A stretch of 64,000 nucleotides of DNA from an uncultured Anaeromyxobacter sp. (GTDB lineage: Bacteria; Myxococcota; Myxococcia; Myxococcales; Anaeromyxobacteraceae), in assembly GCA_903855945.1 (NCBI GenBank), contig CAIOAK010000108.1, positions 38,453 through 102,452 of the forward strand, read 5' to 3'. The position numbers were made by a program, and so were the translations under genes. Below, piece after piece: positions 56,480-64,000 of the stretch; the stretch's first letter is position 1; the number at the start of each line of letters is the position of its first letter. Below the pieces are notes generated by a model. That model was not told the DNA's origin. It worked only from the letters and a program-made list of their open reading frames with translations, and did no database searches.

Positions 56480-57510
56480 CCCCGACCGCCCCCCGGACCG
56501 GCCGAACGGCGCTGCTGCTCCTGCTCGGGTTGGGCGCCTGGGTCGCCGCCTACGCCGCGGTGAAGCCGCTCTCCGCGTGGCTCACCTTCCAGGTGCTGGG
56601 ACTGGCGCCCGGTTCCCATCTCGGCGAGAGCATCGCCTTCTTCCTGTACGACACGCCCAAGGTCCTGCTGCTGCTCGTCCTGATCGTCTTCGGGGTCGGG
56701 ATCATCCGGTCCTTCTTCACCGCCGAGCGCACCCGCGCCATCCTGGCGGGCAAGCGGGAGTCGGTCGGGAACGTCCTCGCCGCCCTCCTGGGCGTGGTCA
56801 CGCCGTTCTGCTCCTGCTCCGCCGTCCCGCTCTTCATCGGGTTCGTGGAGGTCGGCGTCCCGCTCGGCGTGACGCTCTCCTTCCTCATCTCGGCGCCCAT
56901 GGTGAACGAGATCGCGCTCGTCTTGCTGTTCGGCCTCTTCGGGTGGAAGGTCGCGGCTCTCTACCTCGTCACCGGGCTCGCCATCGCCATCGTCGCCGGC
57001 TTCATCCTCGGCCGCATGAAGCTGGAGCGGTTCGTGGAGAGCTGGGTCTACGAGTCGATGAAGGCGGAGGCCACCTTCGAGAAGGAACACCTCGGCTTCA
57101 CCGGCCGCGTCGAGAAGGGCGTGGAGGCGGTGAAGGAGATCGTCGGCAAGGTCTGGCCCTGGGTCATCGCGGGCATCGCGGTCGGCGCAGGCATCCACGG
57201 GTACGTGCCGGAGGGGCTGCTCGCGAGCTTCATGGGCAAGTCGGCGTGGTGGTCGGTGCCGGCGGCAGTCGCCATCGGCGTTCCGATGTACTCGAACGCC
57301 GCGGGCATCATCCCGGTGGTCGAGGCGCTGCTCGGCAAGGGCGCGGCACTCGGGACCGTGCTCGCTTTCATGATGTCGGTGATCGGACTGTCGCTCCCCG
57401 AGATCATCATCCTGCGAAAGGTGCTCCGCCCGCCGCTCATCGCGGCGTTCGTGGGGGTGGTGGCTACCGGCATCCTGCTCGTCGGCTGGATGTTCAACGC
57501 CGTACTGTGA
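56476..57510 (+). CDS. ArsP/DUF318-type permease
   Basis: 344 residues with about eight to ten membrane segments. The permease family signature TPFCSCSAVPLFIGFVEVGVPLGVT is present, and SAPMVNEIALVLL and a second NAAGIIPVVEALL block are typical. Members of this family (ArsP) export trivalent organoarsenicals such as methylarsenite; others in the family have unknown substrates. The location opposite arsR-acr3-arsC supports an organoarsenical role by inference. Confidence 0.88.
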   Translation: MTPTAPRTGRTALLLLLGLGAWVAAYAAVKPLSAWLTFQVLGLAPGSHLGESIAFFLYDTPKVLLLLVLIVFGVGIIRSFFTAERTRAILAGKRESVGNVLAALLGVVTPFCSCSAVPLFIGFVEVGVPLGVTLSFLISAPMVNEIALVLLFGLFGWKVAALYLVTGLAIAIVAGFILGRMKLERFVESWVYESMKAEATFEKEHLGFTGRVEKGVEAVKEIVGKVWPWVIAGIAVGAGIHGYVPEGLLASFMGKSAWWSVPAAVAIGVPMYSNAAGIIPVVEALLGKGAALGTVLAFMMSVIGLSLPEIIILRKVLRPPLIAAFVGVVATGILLVGWMFNAVL

Positions 57511-57524
57511 CGACGGAGAAGACG

Positions 57525-57758
57525 ATGAAGATCCAGGTGCTCGGGACCGGCTGCGCGAAGTGCAAGCAGCTCACTGCAAACGCGGAGAAGGCCGTCGCGG
57601 AGCTCGGCATCGGCGCGGTCGTGGAGAAGGTCGAGGACATCCGGGAGATCATGAAGTTCAGCGTCATGTCCACGCCTGCGCTCGTGATCGACGGGAAGGT
57701 GAAGTCCACGGGCAAGGTCCTGTCGCCCGAGGCGGTGAAGGAACTCTTGCACGGGTAG
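57525..57758 (+). CDS. small redox-active disulfide protein (thioredoxin-like, GCxKC type)
   Basis: 77 residues. The N-terminus has GTGCAKCKQL, the CxxC motif of the small TM0996/MTH895-like thioredoxin family, and STPALVIDGKVKSTGKVLS gives the cis-proline region. The ATG at 57525 follows GGAG; a GTG at 57507 overlapping the permease stop is a possible alternative start. Such proteins often follow DUF318 permease genes and probably handle thiols for it. Confidence 0.88.
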   Translation: MKIQVLGTGCAKCKQLTANAEKAVAELGIGAVVEKVEDIREIMKFSVMSTPALVIDGKVKSTGKVLSPEAVKELLHG

Positions 57759-57926
57759 TGCGAGGAATTCCGCCTGGTACCTTTCCCGCGCCAGCGTGGC
57801 CTCGTGGATCGCACGGCATTTGGCTCCACAGGTCTTCTGGTGCTTTCGCGCCGACGGCTCCGGCGTGAACTTGCCCCTGCAGACACAGCAGTGCCGCCGA
57901 GCGTCACCCCGTCGTTTCTCTCCCAT
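57759..57926 (-). pseudogene. zinc-ribbon protein fragment
   Basis: From an ATG at 57926 the frame reads a Cys-rich segment: HCCVCRGKFTPEPS, then HQKTCGAKCRA, of the form CxxC-Pro/Arg-TCGxxC that occurs in small DNA-binding-like proteins. After about 54 residues it enters the antisense strand of the redox gene with no stop, so the original C-terminus is lost or the fragment is not translated. It marks the junction to the island-like region on the right. Confidence 0.4.
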
Positions 57927-58374
57927 CCCTCGACGCTCGACGACTGGCCCGTTTCCGCAACTTCCTCCCAGCCGTTCCCGGCTGCGACTGGATCTGACCC
58001 GTCACATCACCCTGGGCCTCGATCTTCCCGTGCGAGTTCCGCTTCGGTTCCCTGAAACGGACATCTGCGCTCCCTTGCTGGCTTGCCCAGCCATGTTGCT
58101 CACGCGCAGCAGAGCAGCCCTTGCCAAGGGAATCCCCTCCAGCGATTCGTCCAATCGCTGGAGGAGAGACCGGATGCGGACAGAGGCCATCACTCGGATC
58201 GGCCGGCTCGCGACACGGCGACCTTTGGACGGGCGCAAGCCTGTTCGGTGGGTGGGACTGTTGCGGGACCAGAAACATGGGCTATACATACGGCACTAGA
58301 TGGGACATGGCGCCTGATACTTAAAAGCCAAGATCTCAGAATTATTAAATATTCTATGGACACGAGGAGGGGCA
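57927..58374. other. intergenic region, 448 bp, with an AT-rich end
   Basis: No gene is recognised on either strand. The last about 60 bp before the Fic gene (CTTAAAAGCC to TATTCTATGG) are clearly AT-rich compared with the rest of the window and could hold its promoter, though I could not place a good -35/-10 pair. Confidence 0.5.
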
Positions 58375-59634
58375 GTGTCTAGGGCCTACGAGCAGTCCCA
58401 CCCCTGGCTCACCTTCAAGGTGGACCTTCAGCAGAAAGTTGAGCCCGCCGTTTGGATGCTCCTCGGCGAAGCGCGCTCGAAGTGCGACCACCTCGCCGGG
58501 GTTCCGATGAAGCCCGAGGTGGCTTCGCACCTCTTACAGGTTGTTCTCGCGAAGGGAGTGCAAGGAACGACTGCCATCGAAGGGAACACTCTCACGCAGG
58601 AGCAGGTGGCGGCGGTGGTCGCCGGGCAGAAGCCTGCGGTTCCCCCCTCCAAGGCCTACCAGGTGCAGGAGATTGAGAACATTCTTGCGGCGTTGAATTC
58701 CCTGGTCTTGCCGGAACTTCGAGAGGGTCGACTTACTGCCCTCACAAAGAATCGGATCAAGCAGTTCAACGCCACGGTTCTCAAGGGTCTTCAGGTTGAA
58801 GAGGGAGTAGTACCTGGCGAGGTCCGAACCTATTCCGTTGGTGTACTCAGGTATCGCGGGGCACCAGCCGGAGACTGCGAGTACCTCCTCGATCGAATGT
58901 GTGCGTGGCTAGAGGGCGACGAGCTCAACGCGACTGGAGAAATGCTGGTGCCCGTGGCCATCCTGAAGGCCATCCTGGCGCACCTCTACTTGGCGTGGAT
59001 TCATCCGTTCGGAGACGGCAACGGTCGAACTGCCCGACTGGTAGAAGTTCAGATCCTCGCTGCGGCGGGCCTTCCCAATGTCGCGTGCCACGTCCTTAGC
59101 CATCACTACAACCAGACTCGCTCCGAGTACTACCGGCAGCTCGATCGAGCCAGCGCATCTGGCGGCAACGTAATTCCGTTCATCCATTACGCCCTTCGCG
59201 GCTTGGTCGATGGCCTCACGGAACAGCTCCAGCTTGTTCGGAGCCAGCAGTGGGACGTCGCGTGGCGCGAGCACGTTTATGACAAGCTTCGCCACGTGCA
59301 CGATGAGGCGGGAAGAAGAATGCGGGAGCTGGTCCTCGACCTCTCAAGAAAGGATGGCCCCCTGGCGAAGAAGGACCTGCCGAACTTGAGTGCAGGGCTT
59401 GCAGTCGCATATTCGAAGAAGACGGAAAAGACCCTGTCGCGGGATCTGAACAGTCTCCTGAAGCTAGAACTGATCGTAAAGGAAGCGGACGGCTATCGGG
59501 CGCGACGAGAACAGATCCTCGCGTTCCTGCCGCTCCGAAATCGAAGATCCCTCGAAGCCCAGGAGTCGGAGGGCCAAGACGCAGATAGCCGTCTACCGTC
59601 AACGCCTAGCAGTTCTGGAAATGCGGAACCGTAA
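58375..59634 (+). CDS. Fic-domain protein with internal inhibitory motif
   Basis: 419 residues from a GTG at 58375 with a GAGGAGG ribosome-binding site 5 nt before it. The Fic motif HPFGDGNGRTAR starts at His210. The autoinhibitory [S/T]xxxE[G/N] motif is present as T65-T-A-I-E69-G70, followed by Asn71, placing the protein in the class where the N-terminal helix blocks ATP. The C-terminal part is a winged-helix-like region. Fic enzymes AMPylate proteins and may act as toxins; no separate antitoxin is needed here. Third-position GC is lower than in neighbouring genes, suggesting transfer. Confidence 0.92.
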   Translation: MSRAYEQSHPWLTFKVDLQQKVEPAVWMLLGEARSKCDHLAGVPMKPEVASHLLQVVLAKGVQGTTAIEGNTLTQEQVAAVVAGQKPAVPPSKAYQVQEIENILAALNSLVLPELREGRLTALTKNRIKQFNATVLKGLQVEEGVVPGEVRTYSVGVLRYRGAPAGDCEYLLDRMCAWLEGDELNATGEMLVPVAILKAILAHLYLAWIHPFGDGNGRTARLVEVQILAAAGLPNVACHVLSHHYNQTRSEYYRQLDRASASGGNVIPFIHYALRGLVDGLTEQLQLVRSQQWDVAWREHVYDKLRHVHDEAGRRMRELVLDLSRKDGPLAKKDLPNLSAGLAVAYSKKTEKTLSRDLNSLLKLELIVKEADGYRARREQILAFLPLRNRRSLEAQESEGQDADSRLPSTPSSSGNAEP

Positions 59635-59919
59635 TTACCTGCCCAGCTCGTCCTGAGCGGGAGCACGCCGTTTGATGGCGCCGCGAGCATGCTCCCCGAT
59701 GGCCGTTCCGGTTCCGGTTCCCGCGTGTTACCACCGGCCAGGCTGAGCCCCTTTTCCACCGGGATCACCGGGCCCCCGTGCCCCCGGGCCCAGGGTGCTG
59801 TGAGGTGCACTTTGGGCCCAAGACCTCTGACTCCACCGCGGGTGCCGTCCCCTTGGTGTCAACCTAGCGAGGGCAGGCCCGCAGCACATCCGCCCGAATC
59901 GCCATGCCTTTGACTTGAC
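59635..59919. other. intergenic region, 285 bp
   Basis: GC-rich non-coding stretch with several CCCGGG/GGGCCC runs between the Fic gene and the nuclease-helicase gene. No ORF with family character, tRNA or clear hairpin was found. Confidence 0.5.
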
Positions 59920-61554
59920 GTGCCCCCGTGGCAACCTCCCCCCGTGTCCTCCGGCCCCGGCATCCACCCTCGCGACACCTTTCGCCCCACCAGCTCGAAG
60001 GCGGAGCAGGCGGTCTGGGGTGCGCTCCAGAAGCACATGCCCCCTGGCTGGTACGGCTGGCACTCGCTGCGCATCCGCGATCGCTTCGCCTACGAGGGCG
60101 AGGGCGACTTCATCCTCGCCCACCCCGATCGCGGCTTTCTCGTCCTCGAGGTGAAGGGCGGCCAGGTCGAGCAGCGGGACGGCCGCTGGTTCCAGAACGG
60201 CGAGCCCATGCCGAAGGCTCCCCTGGAGCAGGGAACGGGCTTCGCGAAGAAGCTCTCGCTCCGCCTCCGCGACGAGAACTGCGCCGCGCCGGCCTACGGC
60301 GCCGCCGTCTGCTTCCCCGACACCTACGTCGGTGCACAGCCCGCCCAGGACAACCTCACCGGCCTCGTGATCGGGCAGGGCGAGCTCCCGTACCTGGAGG
60401 ACGCCCTCCCCCCGATGATGTCGCGCGCCTTTCCCGAGGCGCGCCCGACGAAGGGCCACTGGATCGAGGCGCTCCACAGGCTCTGGGGGGAGACGTGGGT
60501 TCCCTCCCTGGCGCTGGGCACCCGGGCAAAGGAGGAACTGGACCGGCGCCTCGCGCTTGACCCCACCCAGCTCGAGGTGCTCGACGGCCTCCTCGACAAC
60601 GACCGGGCGCTGGTCCAGGGCGGTGCTGGTTCCGGCAAGACGCTCGTCGCGGCCGAGATGGCGCGGCGACTCGCCGGCACCGGCCAGAAGGTCCTCCTCC
60701 TCTGCTTCACCGCTCCGTTGCAGAAGTGGCTCGCATCCCGTCTCGACGGATCCGGCGTGGACGTCGTCACGGTGAGCGCCCTCGCGAAGCGGCTCGTGGA
60801 TTCGTCGGGAGGGGCCCCCGCCGCTCCGGTCATCTCCGGGGTCGAGGCCTGGGGCGACCTGTTCGCGCGTGCCTCCGACCACTGCCGGCGGGACTGGGAC
60901 GTGGTCATCGTGGACGAGGCGCAGGACCTCCAGTTCGAGGCCTGGGTCCTCGTGTCGAACCTGGCCGAGGGGAAGCGGCTCTTCGCCTTCCACGATCCCG
61001 GTCAGGGGTTCTGGGTCGATCGCAAGCCCCCGCGCGATCTGTTCAGGGCCTTCTTTCCCCTGCCCCGGCAGCTTCGCGGGCCGCCTGGGGTGCGGGCGCT
61101 GTCCGACAAGATCCTCGGAAAGACCTTCGATGCGGCGGCCCTTGCAGCCGCGCGTGCGGACGGAACGATCGGCGTGGTGACGGCGCCAAGTGCCACCTCG
61201 GTACCGGACAAGATCGGGGCAGAGGTTGACCGGCTCCTGTCGGCCGGGCTCGACGTCGGTCAGATCGGGATCGTCTCGCTGCGAGGGCAACTTGCCGAGG
61301 GCACCATTCCGAGCCGAACCCAGGTCGGACGCCATCCGATCGTCCGCGCCGACGACCCGGCCATGGAGACAAGCCTGGTCGCCGACACGTTCCTGCGATG
61401 GAAGGGGCTCGAGCGGCCGGCCATCATCGTGGCGGACCTGCCGGAGGGGGAACTGGGGCAGCTCGACATCCGGCTCAACATCGCGGTTACGAGGGCGATG
61501 GCGTTCGTGAGGTTCGTGGGGACGAATGAGGCGCTGCGAGCCGTTGTAAGTTAA
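59920..61554 (+). CDS. NERD nuclease-helicase
   Basis: 544 residues from a GTG at 59920 (a second GTG at 59944 is equally possible). The N-terminal NERD domain has EGEGDFILAHPDRGFLVLEVKGG, giving the Asp and ExK of a PD-(D/E)xK-like nuclease. An SF1-type helicase core follows with Walker A GGAGSGKT (about 235), Walker B VVIVDEAQDL and the C-terminal NIAVTRAM. It therefore combines DNA end processing and unwinding, often found in defence or mobile islands. The AbiEi gene starts 10 nt after its stop. Confidence 0.85.
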   Translation: MPPWQPPPVSSGPGIHPRDTFRPTSSKAEQAVWGALQKHMPPGWYGWHSLRIRDRFAYEGEGDFILAHPDRGFLVLEVKGGQVEQRDGRWFQNGEPMPKAPLEQGTGFAKKLSLRLRDENCAAPAYGAAVCFPDTYVGAQPAQDNLTGLVIGQGELPYLEDALPPMMSRAFPEARPTKGHWIEALHRLWGETWVPSLALGTRAKEELDRRLALDPTQLEVLDGLLDNDRALVQGGAGSGKTLVAAEMARRLAGTGQKVLLLCFTAPLQKWLASRLDGSGVDVVTVSALAKRLVDSSGGAPAAPVISGVEAWGDLFARASDHCRRDWDVVIVDEAQDLQFEAWVLVSNLAEGKRLFAFHDPGQGFWVDRKPPRDLFRAFFPLPRQLRGPPGVRALSDKILGKTFDAAALAAARADGTIGVVTAPSATSVPDKIGAEVDRLLSAGLDVGQIGIVSLRGQLAEGTIPSRTQVGRHPIVRADDPAMETSLVADTFLRWKGLERPAIIVADLPEGELGQLDIRLNIAVTRAMAFVRFVGTNEALRAVVS

Positions 61555-61601
61555 GATATCCATCGTGCTGGTAGAGCCAACATTGGATGCTATTACTTAC
61601 A
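61545..61601. promoter_or_regulatory. 57-bp two-step dyad over the AbiEi start
   Basis: Outer arms TGTAAGT (61545-61551) and ACTTACA (61595-61601) and inner arms ATCCA (61558-61562) and TGGAT (61584-61588) are perfectly complementary, with 6-nt gaps on both sides and a shared centre at 61573. The region overlaps the nuclease-helicase stop and the AbiEi start. AbiEi antitoxins are known to autoregulate by binding inverted repeats, so an operator is likely by inference. Confidence 0.6.
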
Positions 61602-62401
61602 GCGCTTCGCTCTCGCCACGGGAGGTCACCTGCCTGGCAGGCTGGGAGCGGGAGCGGCGCAGGTACGTCACTTCCGACGATCTCCGCGCCCTGGTTGGAG
61701 CGCCGGCGGCAAGGGCGGTGGCGAGTGCCCTGGTCCGCAAGGGCGTCCTGCAGCGAGTCGGCAGGGGCCTGTACCTCGTACGCCCGTTCCGTTCCCTGCT
61801 TCGCCCCACCAGGCCTTCCTCCCCGTTCGTGCTCGGCGTCCTCCTGCACTCCGAGCCCTACTATCTCGGGGGCCGCTGGGCACTCGCGCACCACGGCCTC
61901 ACCGGGCAGCAGGTCCCCTCCCGGCTCGACGCCTTCGTCACGAGGCGTCGCCCCTCCCGCGCCGTGGCGGGAGCCCGGGTGAGGTTCCACGTCCTGCCTC
62001 GGCGCTTCATCGAGCACGGCGTGACGTCGGTCGACATCGAGGGGATCCCGATCCAGGTCAGCGATCTCGAGCGAACGCTTCTCGACATGCTCGACCACCC
62101 CCGGATGGTTGGAGGCGTCCGTCGGGCCGTGGAACTTTTCCTGGATGGGCTTCCTCGTGCCCGCCTGGATGCGCTGGTCCACCTGGCCATCGAGGTGTCC
62201 CGTTCCTGCACCTGCCAGCGACTGGGATCGATCCTCGATCGGCGGATGGCTCCCGAGCGCCTGCTGCGGAAGCTGGATGCACGCGTGAAGGGCACCCGGT
62301 CGATGATCTCGATGGTCCCTGGCCCCCGCAGGGGAAGGTTCAACAGGCGGTGGAACGTGGTGGAGAACGACGATGCCCTGGTCACTTCCGCCGCTTCCTG
62401 A
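61565..62401 (+). CDS. AbiEi-type antitoxin/transcriptional regulator
   Basis: 278 residues from a GTG at 61565; a TTG at 61583 is an in-frame alternative because the dyad covers this start. The N-terminal winged-helix (SPREVTCLAGWERERRRYVTSDDLRALVG) and the C-terminal AbiEi region (YLGGRWALAHHGLTGQQVP, IQVSDLERTLLDMLDHPR) are typical. In type IV toxin-antitoxin systems it represses the operon and counters the AbiEii toxin. It overlaps the toxin gene by 29 nt. Confidence 0.88.
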   Translation: MLVEPTLDAITYSASLSPREVTCLAGWERERRRYVTSDDLRALVGAPAARAVASALVRKGVLQRVGRGLYLVRPFRSLLRPTRPSSPFVLGVLLHSEPYYLGGRWALAHHGLTGQQVPSRLDAFVTRRRPSRAVAGARVRFHVLPRRFIEHGVTSVDIEGIPIQVSDLERTLLDMLDHPRMVGGVRRAVELFLDGLPRARLDALVHLAIEVSRSCTCQRLGSILDRRMAPERLLRKLDARVKGTRSMISMVPGPRRGRFNRRWNVVENDDALVTSAAS

Positions 62402-63284
62402 TCTCGCGCTCCTGGCCGACCTCTGCCGCGAGGCGGCGGCCCGGACCGGGATCCAGCCACAGTTGATCGAGAAGGACTTCCACCTCACCCGGCTCCTCGG
62501 AATGCTGGGGCAACTGCTCGGCCCTGGAGCACTGCTGAAGGGTGGAACGCTCCTGAGCAAGGTCGACCTGGGATTCTTCCGCATGTCGGAGGATGCGGAC
62601 CTGGTCGTACCTGGCGAGCCCAGCCGGATCGGGCGGGCGAATGCGAGGCTTCTGGGACCTCTCCGATCGGCCCTCCTTTCGCTGGAGAGGCCGCTGGGCG
62701 CCAGGATTCTCCTGCCCGGTGGCGAACGCTTCGAGCACAACGCCCACGTCCTCTGGGAACTTGCCTACCGGTCCGAGTTTGGCAGGCAGGTCATCCGGGT
62801 CGAGGCCACCATTCGGCCTGTCCTGCGCCCGCCCCGGGCCGTCGCCCTCGGGCAACTTCTCCAGGACCCCCTCGCCGGCGATCCTGCGGGAGCTTCCTGC
62901 TTCGCGCTGGAAGCCGATGAGGCCCGGGCGGAGAAGGTCCGCGCGGCGTGCACACGCGAAGCCATCCGTGACTTCTACGACCTCGACCGGCTCCTGGCGT
63001 CGGGGGCCGATCTCTCGTCGCCCGGGTTCCTGCAGCTGGTGGATGCCAAGCTGCTGGAACTTGGCGCGCCCCCGCTCGCGCGGCAGGGGCGGTCGTTCGG
63101 CCTGACGCGGGAGCGAAGGTCAAAGCTCGAGAAGGCCGCCGAGGCGGACCTCCCGGGGGTGCTGCGCGAGGGTGCCCCCGGGTTCGACCTCGAGGCCATG
63201 CTCGAAAGATTCAACCGGCTCTGGCGGCTTCCAGGATCTCCTTCACCGCCCGCTGCACCCTCGTCATCGCCCGCAGCACCGTGA
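62373..63284 (+). CDS. AbiEii-type nucleotidyltransferase toxin
   Basis: 303 residues. The nucleotidyltransferase motifs are visible: KGGTLLSKVDLGFFRMSEDADLVV (GS-like loop and SEDxDL acids), a lysine in EKVRAA and RDFYDLDRL, the family motif IV. AbiEii transfers nucleotides, probably to tRNA or similar targets, and halts growth, with AbiEi as antitoxin. The C-terminus is Ser/Pro-rich (PGSPSPPAAPSSSP). Its 3' end overlaps the convergent HELGH gene by 74 nt. Confidence 0.9.
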   Translation: MPWSLPPLPDLALLADLCREAAARTGIQPQLIEKDFHLTRLLGMLGQLLGPGALLKGGTLLSKVDLGFFRMSEDADLVVPGEPSRIGRANARLLGPLRSALLSLERPLGARILLPGGERFEHNAHVLWELAYRSEFGRQVIRVEATIRPVLRPPRAVALGQLLQDPLAGDPAGASCFALEADEARAEKVRAACTREAIRDFYDLDRLLASGADLSSPGFLQLVDAKLLELGAPPLARQGRSFGLTRERRSKLEKAAEADLPGVLREGAPGFDLEAMLERFNRLWRLPGSPSPPAAPSSSPAAP

Positions 63285-64000
63285 GCCCCGTCCCTCCCTG
63301 CCACGGGATGTAGGACGGCGCCTTCGATGGCAGCCCCAGCACCGACATGATCACGTAGGCCGTGGCCTCGGCCTCGGTCTCCATCTCGGCTTCGGTGAGC
63401 CGCCGCCCCGGCCGCTTCATCGTCGCCTGCCGCTGGTTCTCGGTCTGGTGGAGCAACTCGTGCCCGAGCTCGTGGGCGAGCGTGGCGGTACGCTCCATGC
63501 TCGACAGGCCCGGCTGGACCTCGATGCGCTTCCCGAGGGACCGGCCGGTCGCAGGCAGCCCGAACTTCACGTAGGCCACCTCGATCCCCAGCGCCTCCGC
63601 GGCCCGCTCCATCGTCCTCCAGTGACGGGTGCGCCCCGTGAGGAGCAGGTCGAGTTCCTGGAACTTGCGACCACGGGTCTGCTTCACGTCGTACACGTCC
63701 ACCGGGACGAACCGCGCCGAGCCGCCGCGGAACCTGGACGGGGCAAGGATGGCCATCGGCTCCTCGCCCGGCTTCACCTTGCGCCCGATCGCCTCCCAGG
63801 CGAGGCGGCCGGCCACCCGGGTGGCGTCCTTCCGCTGGATGCGGATGTAGACCTGGTTCCGGGCCGAGTAGCGCCAGAACCGAGCCATGTTCCGGAGGGC
63901 CTCGTTGAAGCCCTCGTCCCGCGCCGTCGCGTCGACGACGGCGGCGAGGTCGCCGAGGTGGCGCTTCACCTGGGCCTGCAGGTCGGCGCTCGTGATCTCC
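63211..64000 (-). CDS. ArdC-like protein with HELGH metallopeptidase motif, 5' end outside window
   Basis: The frame is still open at the right edge, where EITSADLQAQVKRHL precedes the first internal GTG, so the true start lies further right. The N-terminal ArdC-type region (MARFWRYSARNQVYIRIQRKD, WEAIGRKVKPGEEPMAIL) is followed by HELGHELLHQTE and a later ETEAEATAYVIMSVLG, the zinc ligands of an ImmA/IrrE-like peptidase. ArdC proteins on conjugative elements block restriction or protect incoming DNA. The gene is convergent with AbiEii and overlaps it. Confidence 0.8.
   Translation of the reverse strand, partial: EITSADLQAQVKRHLGDLAAVVDATARDEGFNEALRNMARFWRYSARNQVYIRIQRKDATRVAGRLAWEAIGRKVKPGEEPMAILAPSRFRGGSARFVPVDVYDVKQTRGRKFQELDLLLTGRTRHWRTMERAAEALGIEVAYVKFGLPATGRSLGKRIEVQPGLSSMERTATLAHELGHELLHQTENQRQATMKRPGRRLTEAEMETEAEATAYVIMSVLGLPSKAPSYIPWQGGTGLTVLRAMTRVQRAVKEILEAARAG

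Noticed and set aside
59635..59919. Short frames between Fic and nuclease-helicase
   Set aside because: Pro/Arg-rich short frames without ribosome-binding site or motif.

Overview
The window is a high-GC bacterial chromosome segment, gene-dense on both strands. Junctions of 4 nt (ATGA, GTGA or TTGA) are very common. The gene style suggests Myxococcota, possibly an Anaeromyxobacter relative: many lipoproteins with no recognisable function, cysteine-rich secreted proteins, large PAS/GAF hybrid kinases, and an RsbQ-type hydrolase beside kinases. The lineage is inferred from style only; no 16S gene is present.

Left part, 1-22 kb, is mainly housekeeping and envelope. It holds a YciI-like fragment, a CNNM/CorC protein divergent from an alpha/beta hydrolase, the tldD-pmbA pair, an exported S9 peptidase, and a hydrolase whose start codon sits inside a perfect 12-bp hairpin. 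An ECF sigma / anti-sigma / Spy-like operon, serS and a heavy-metal RND operon (OMF-MFP-RND plus an orphan OmpR regulator) follow. The part ends with a metallophosphatase/lipoprotein pair, two tandem tRNA-Ser genes and a glycerate kinase.

Middle part, 22-43 kb, is rich in exported proteins. It has a solute-binding protein, a DMT exporter, a cysteine-rich protein and a lipoprotein that reads like a Cry delta-endotoxin (helical domain I plus a beta-prism). It also has a three-gene RsbQ-like hydrolase / PAS kinase / hybrid kinase operon, glutaryl-CoA dehydrogenase, a cytidine deaminase with a lipoprotein signal, a serine hydrolase, a DUF4395 membrane protein, a D-Ala-D-Ala dipeptidase, a clostripain-type protease and a VWA lipoprotein.

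Right-centre, 43-57.8 kb, carries a very large duplicated-GAF hybrid kinase, a SWIM-finger protein next to a SNF2 helicase, and a TAP-like exported peptidase. The arsenic locus has arsR-acr3-arsC facing a lipo-thioredoxin / CcdA / ArsP-type permease / GCxKC disulfide-protein operon. The shared intergenic region holds two palindromes, one inside a plausible promoter.

Right end, 57.8-64 kb, looks like an accessory or defence island. It contains a zinc-ribbon fragment, a locally AT-rich stretch, a Fic protein carrying its own inhibitory motif, a NERD nuclease-helicase followed 10 nt later by an AbiEi/AbiEii toxin-antitoxin pair, and an ArdC-like HELGH protein cut by the window edge. A 57-bp two-step dyad lies exactly over the AbiEi start. 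No rRNA, CRISPR array or intact insertion sequence was found.
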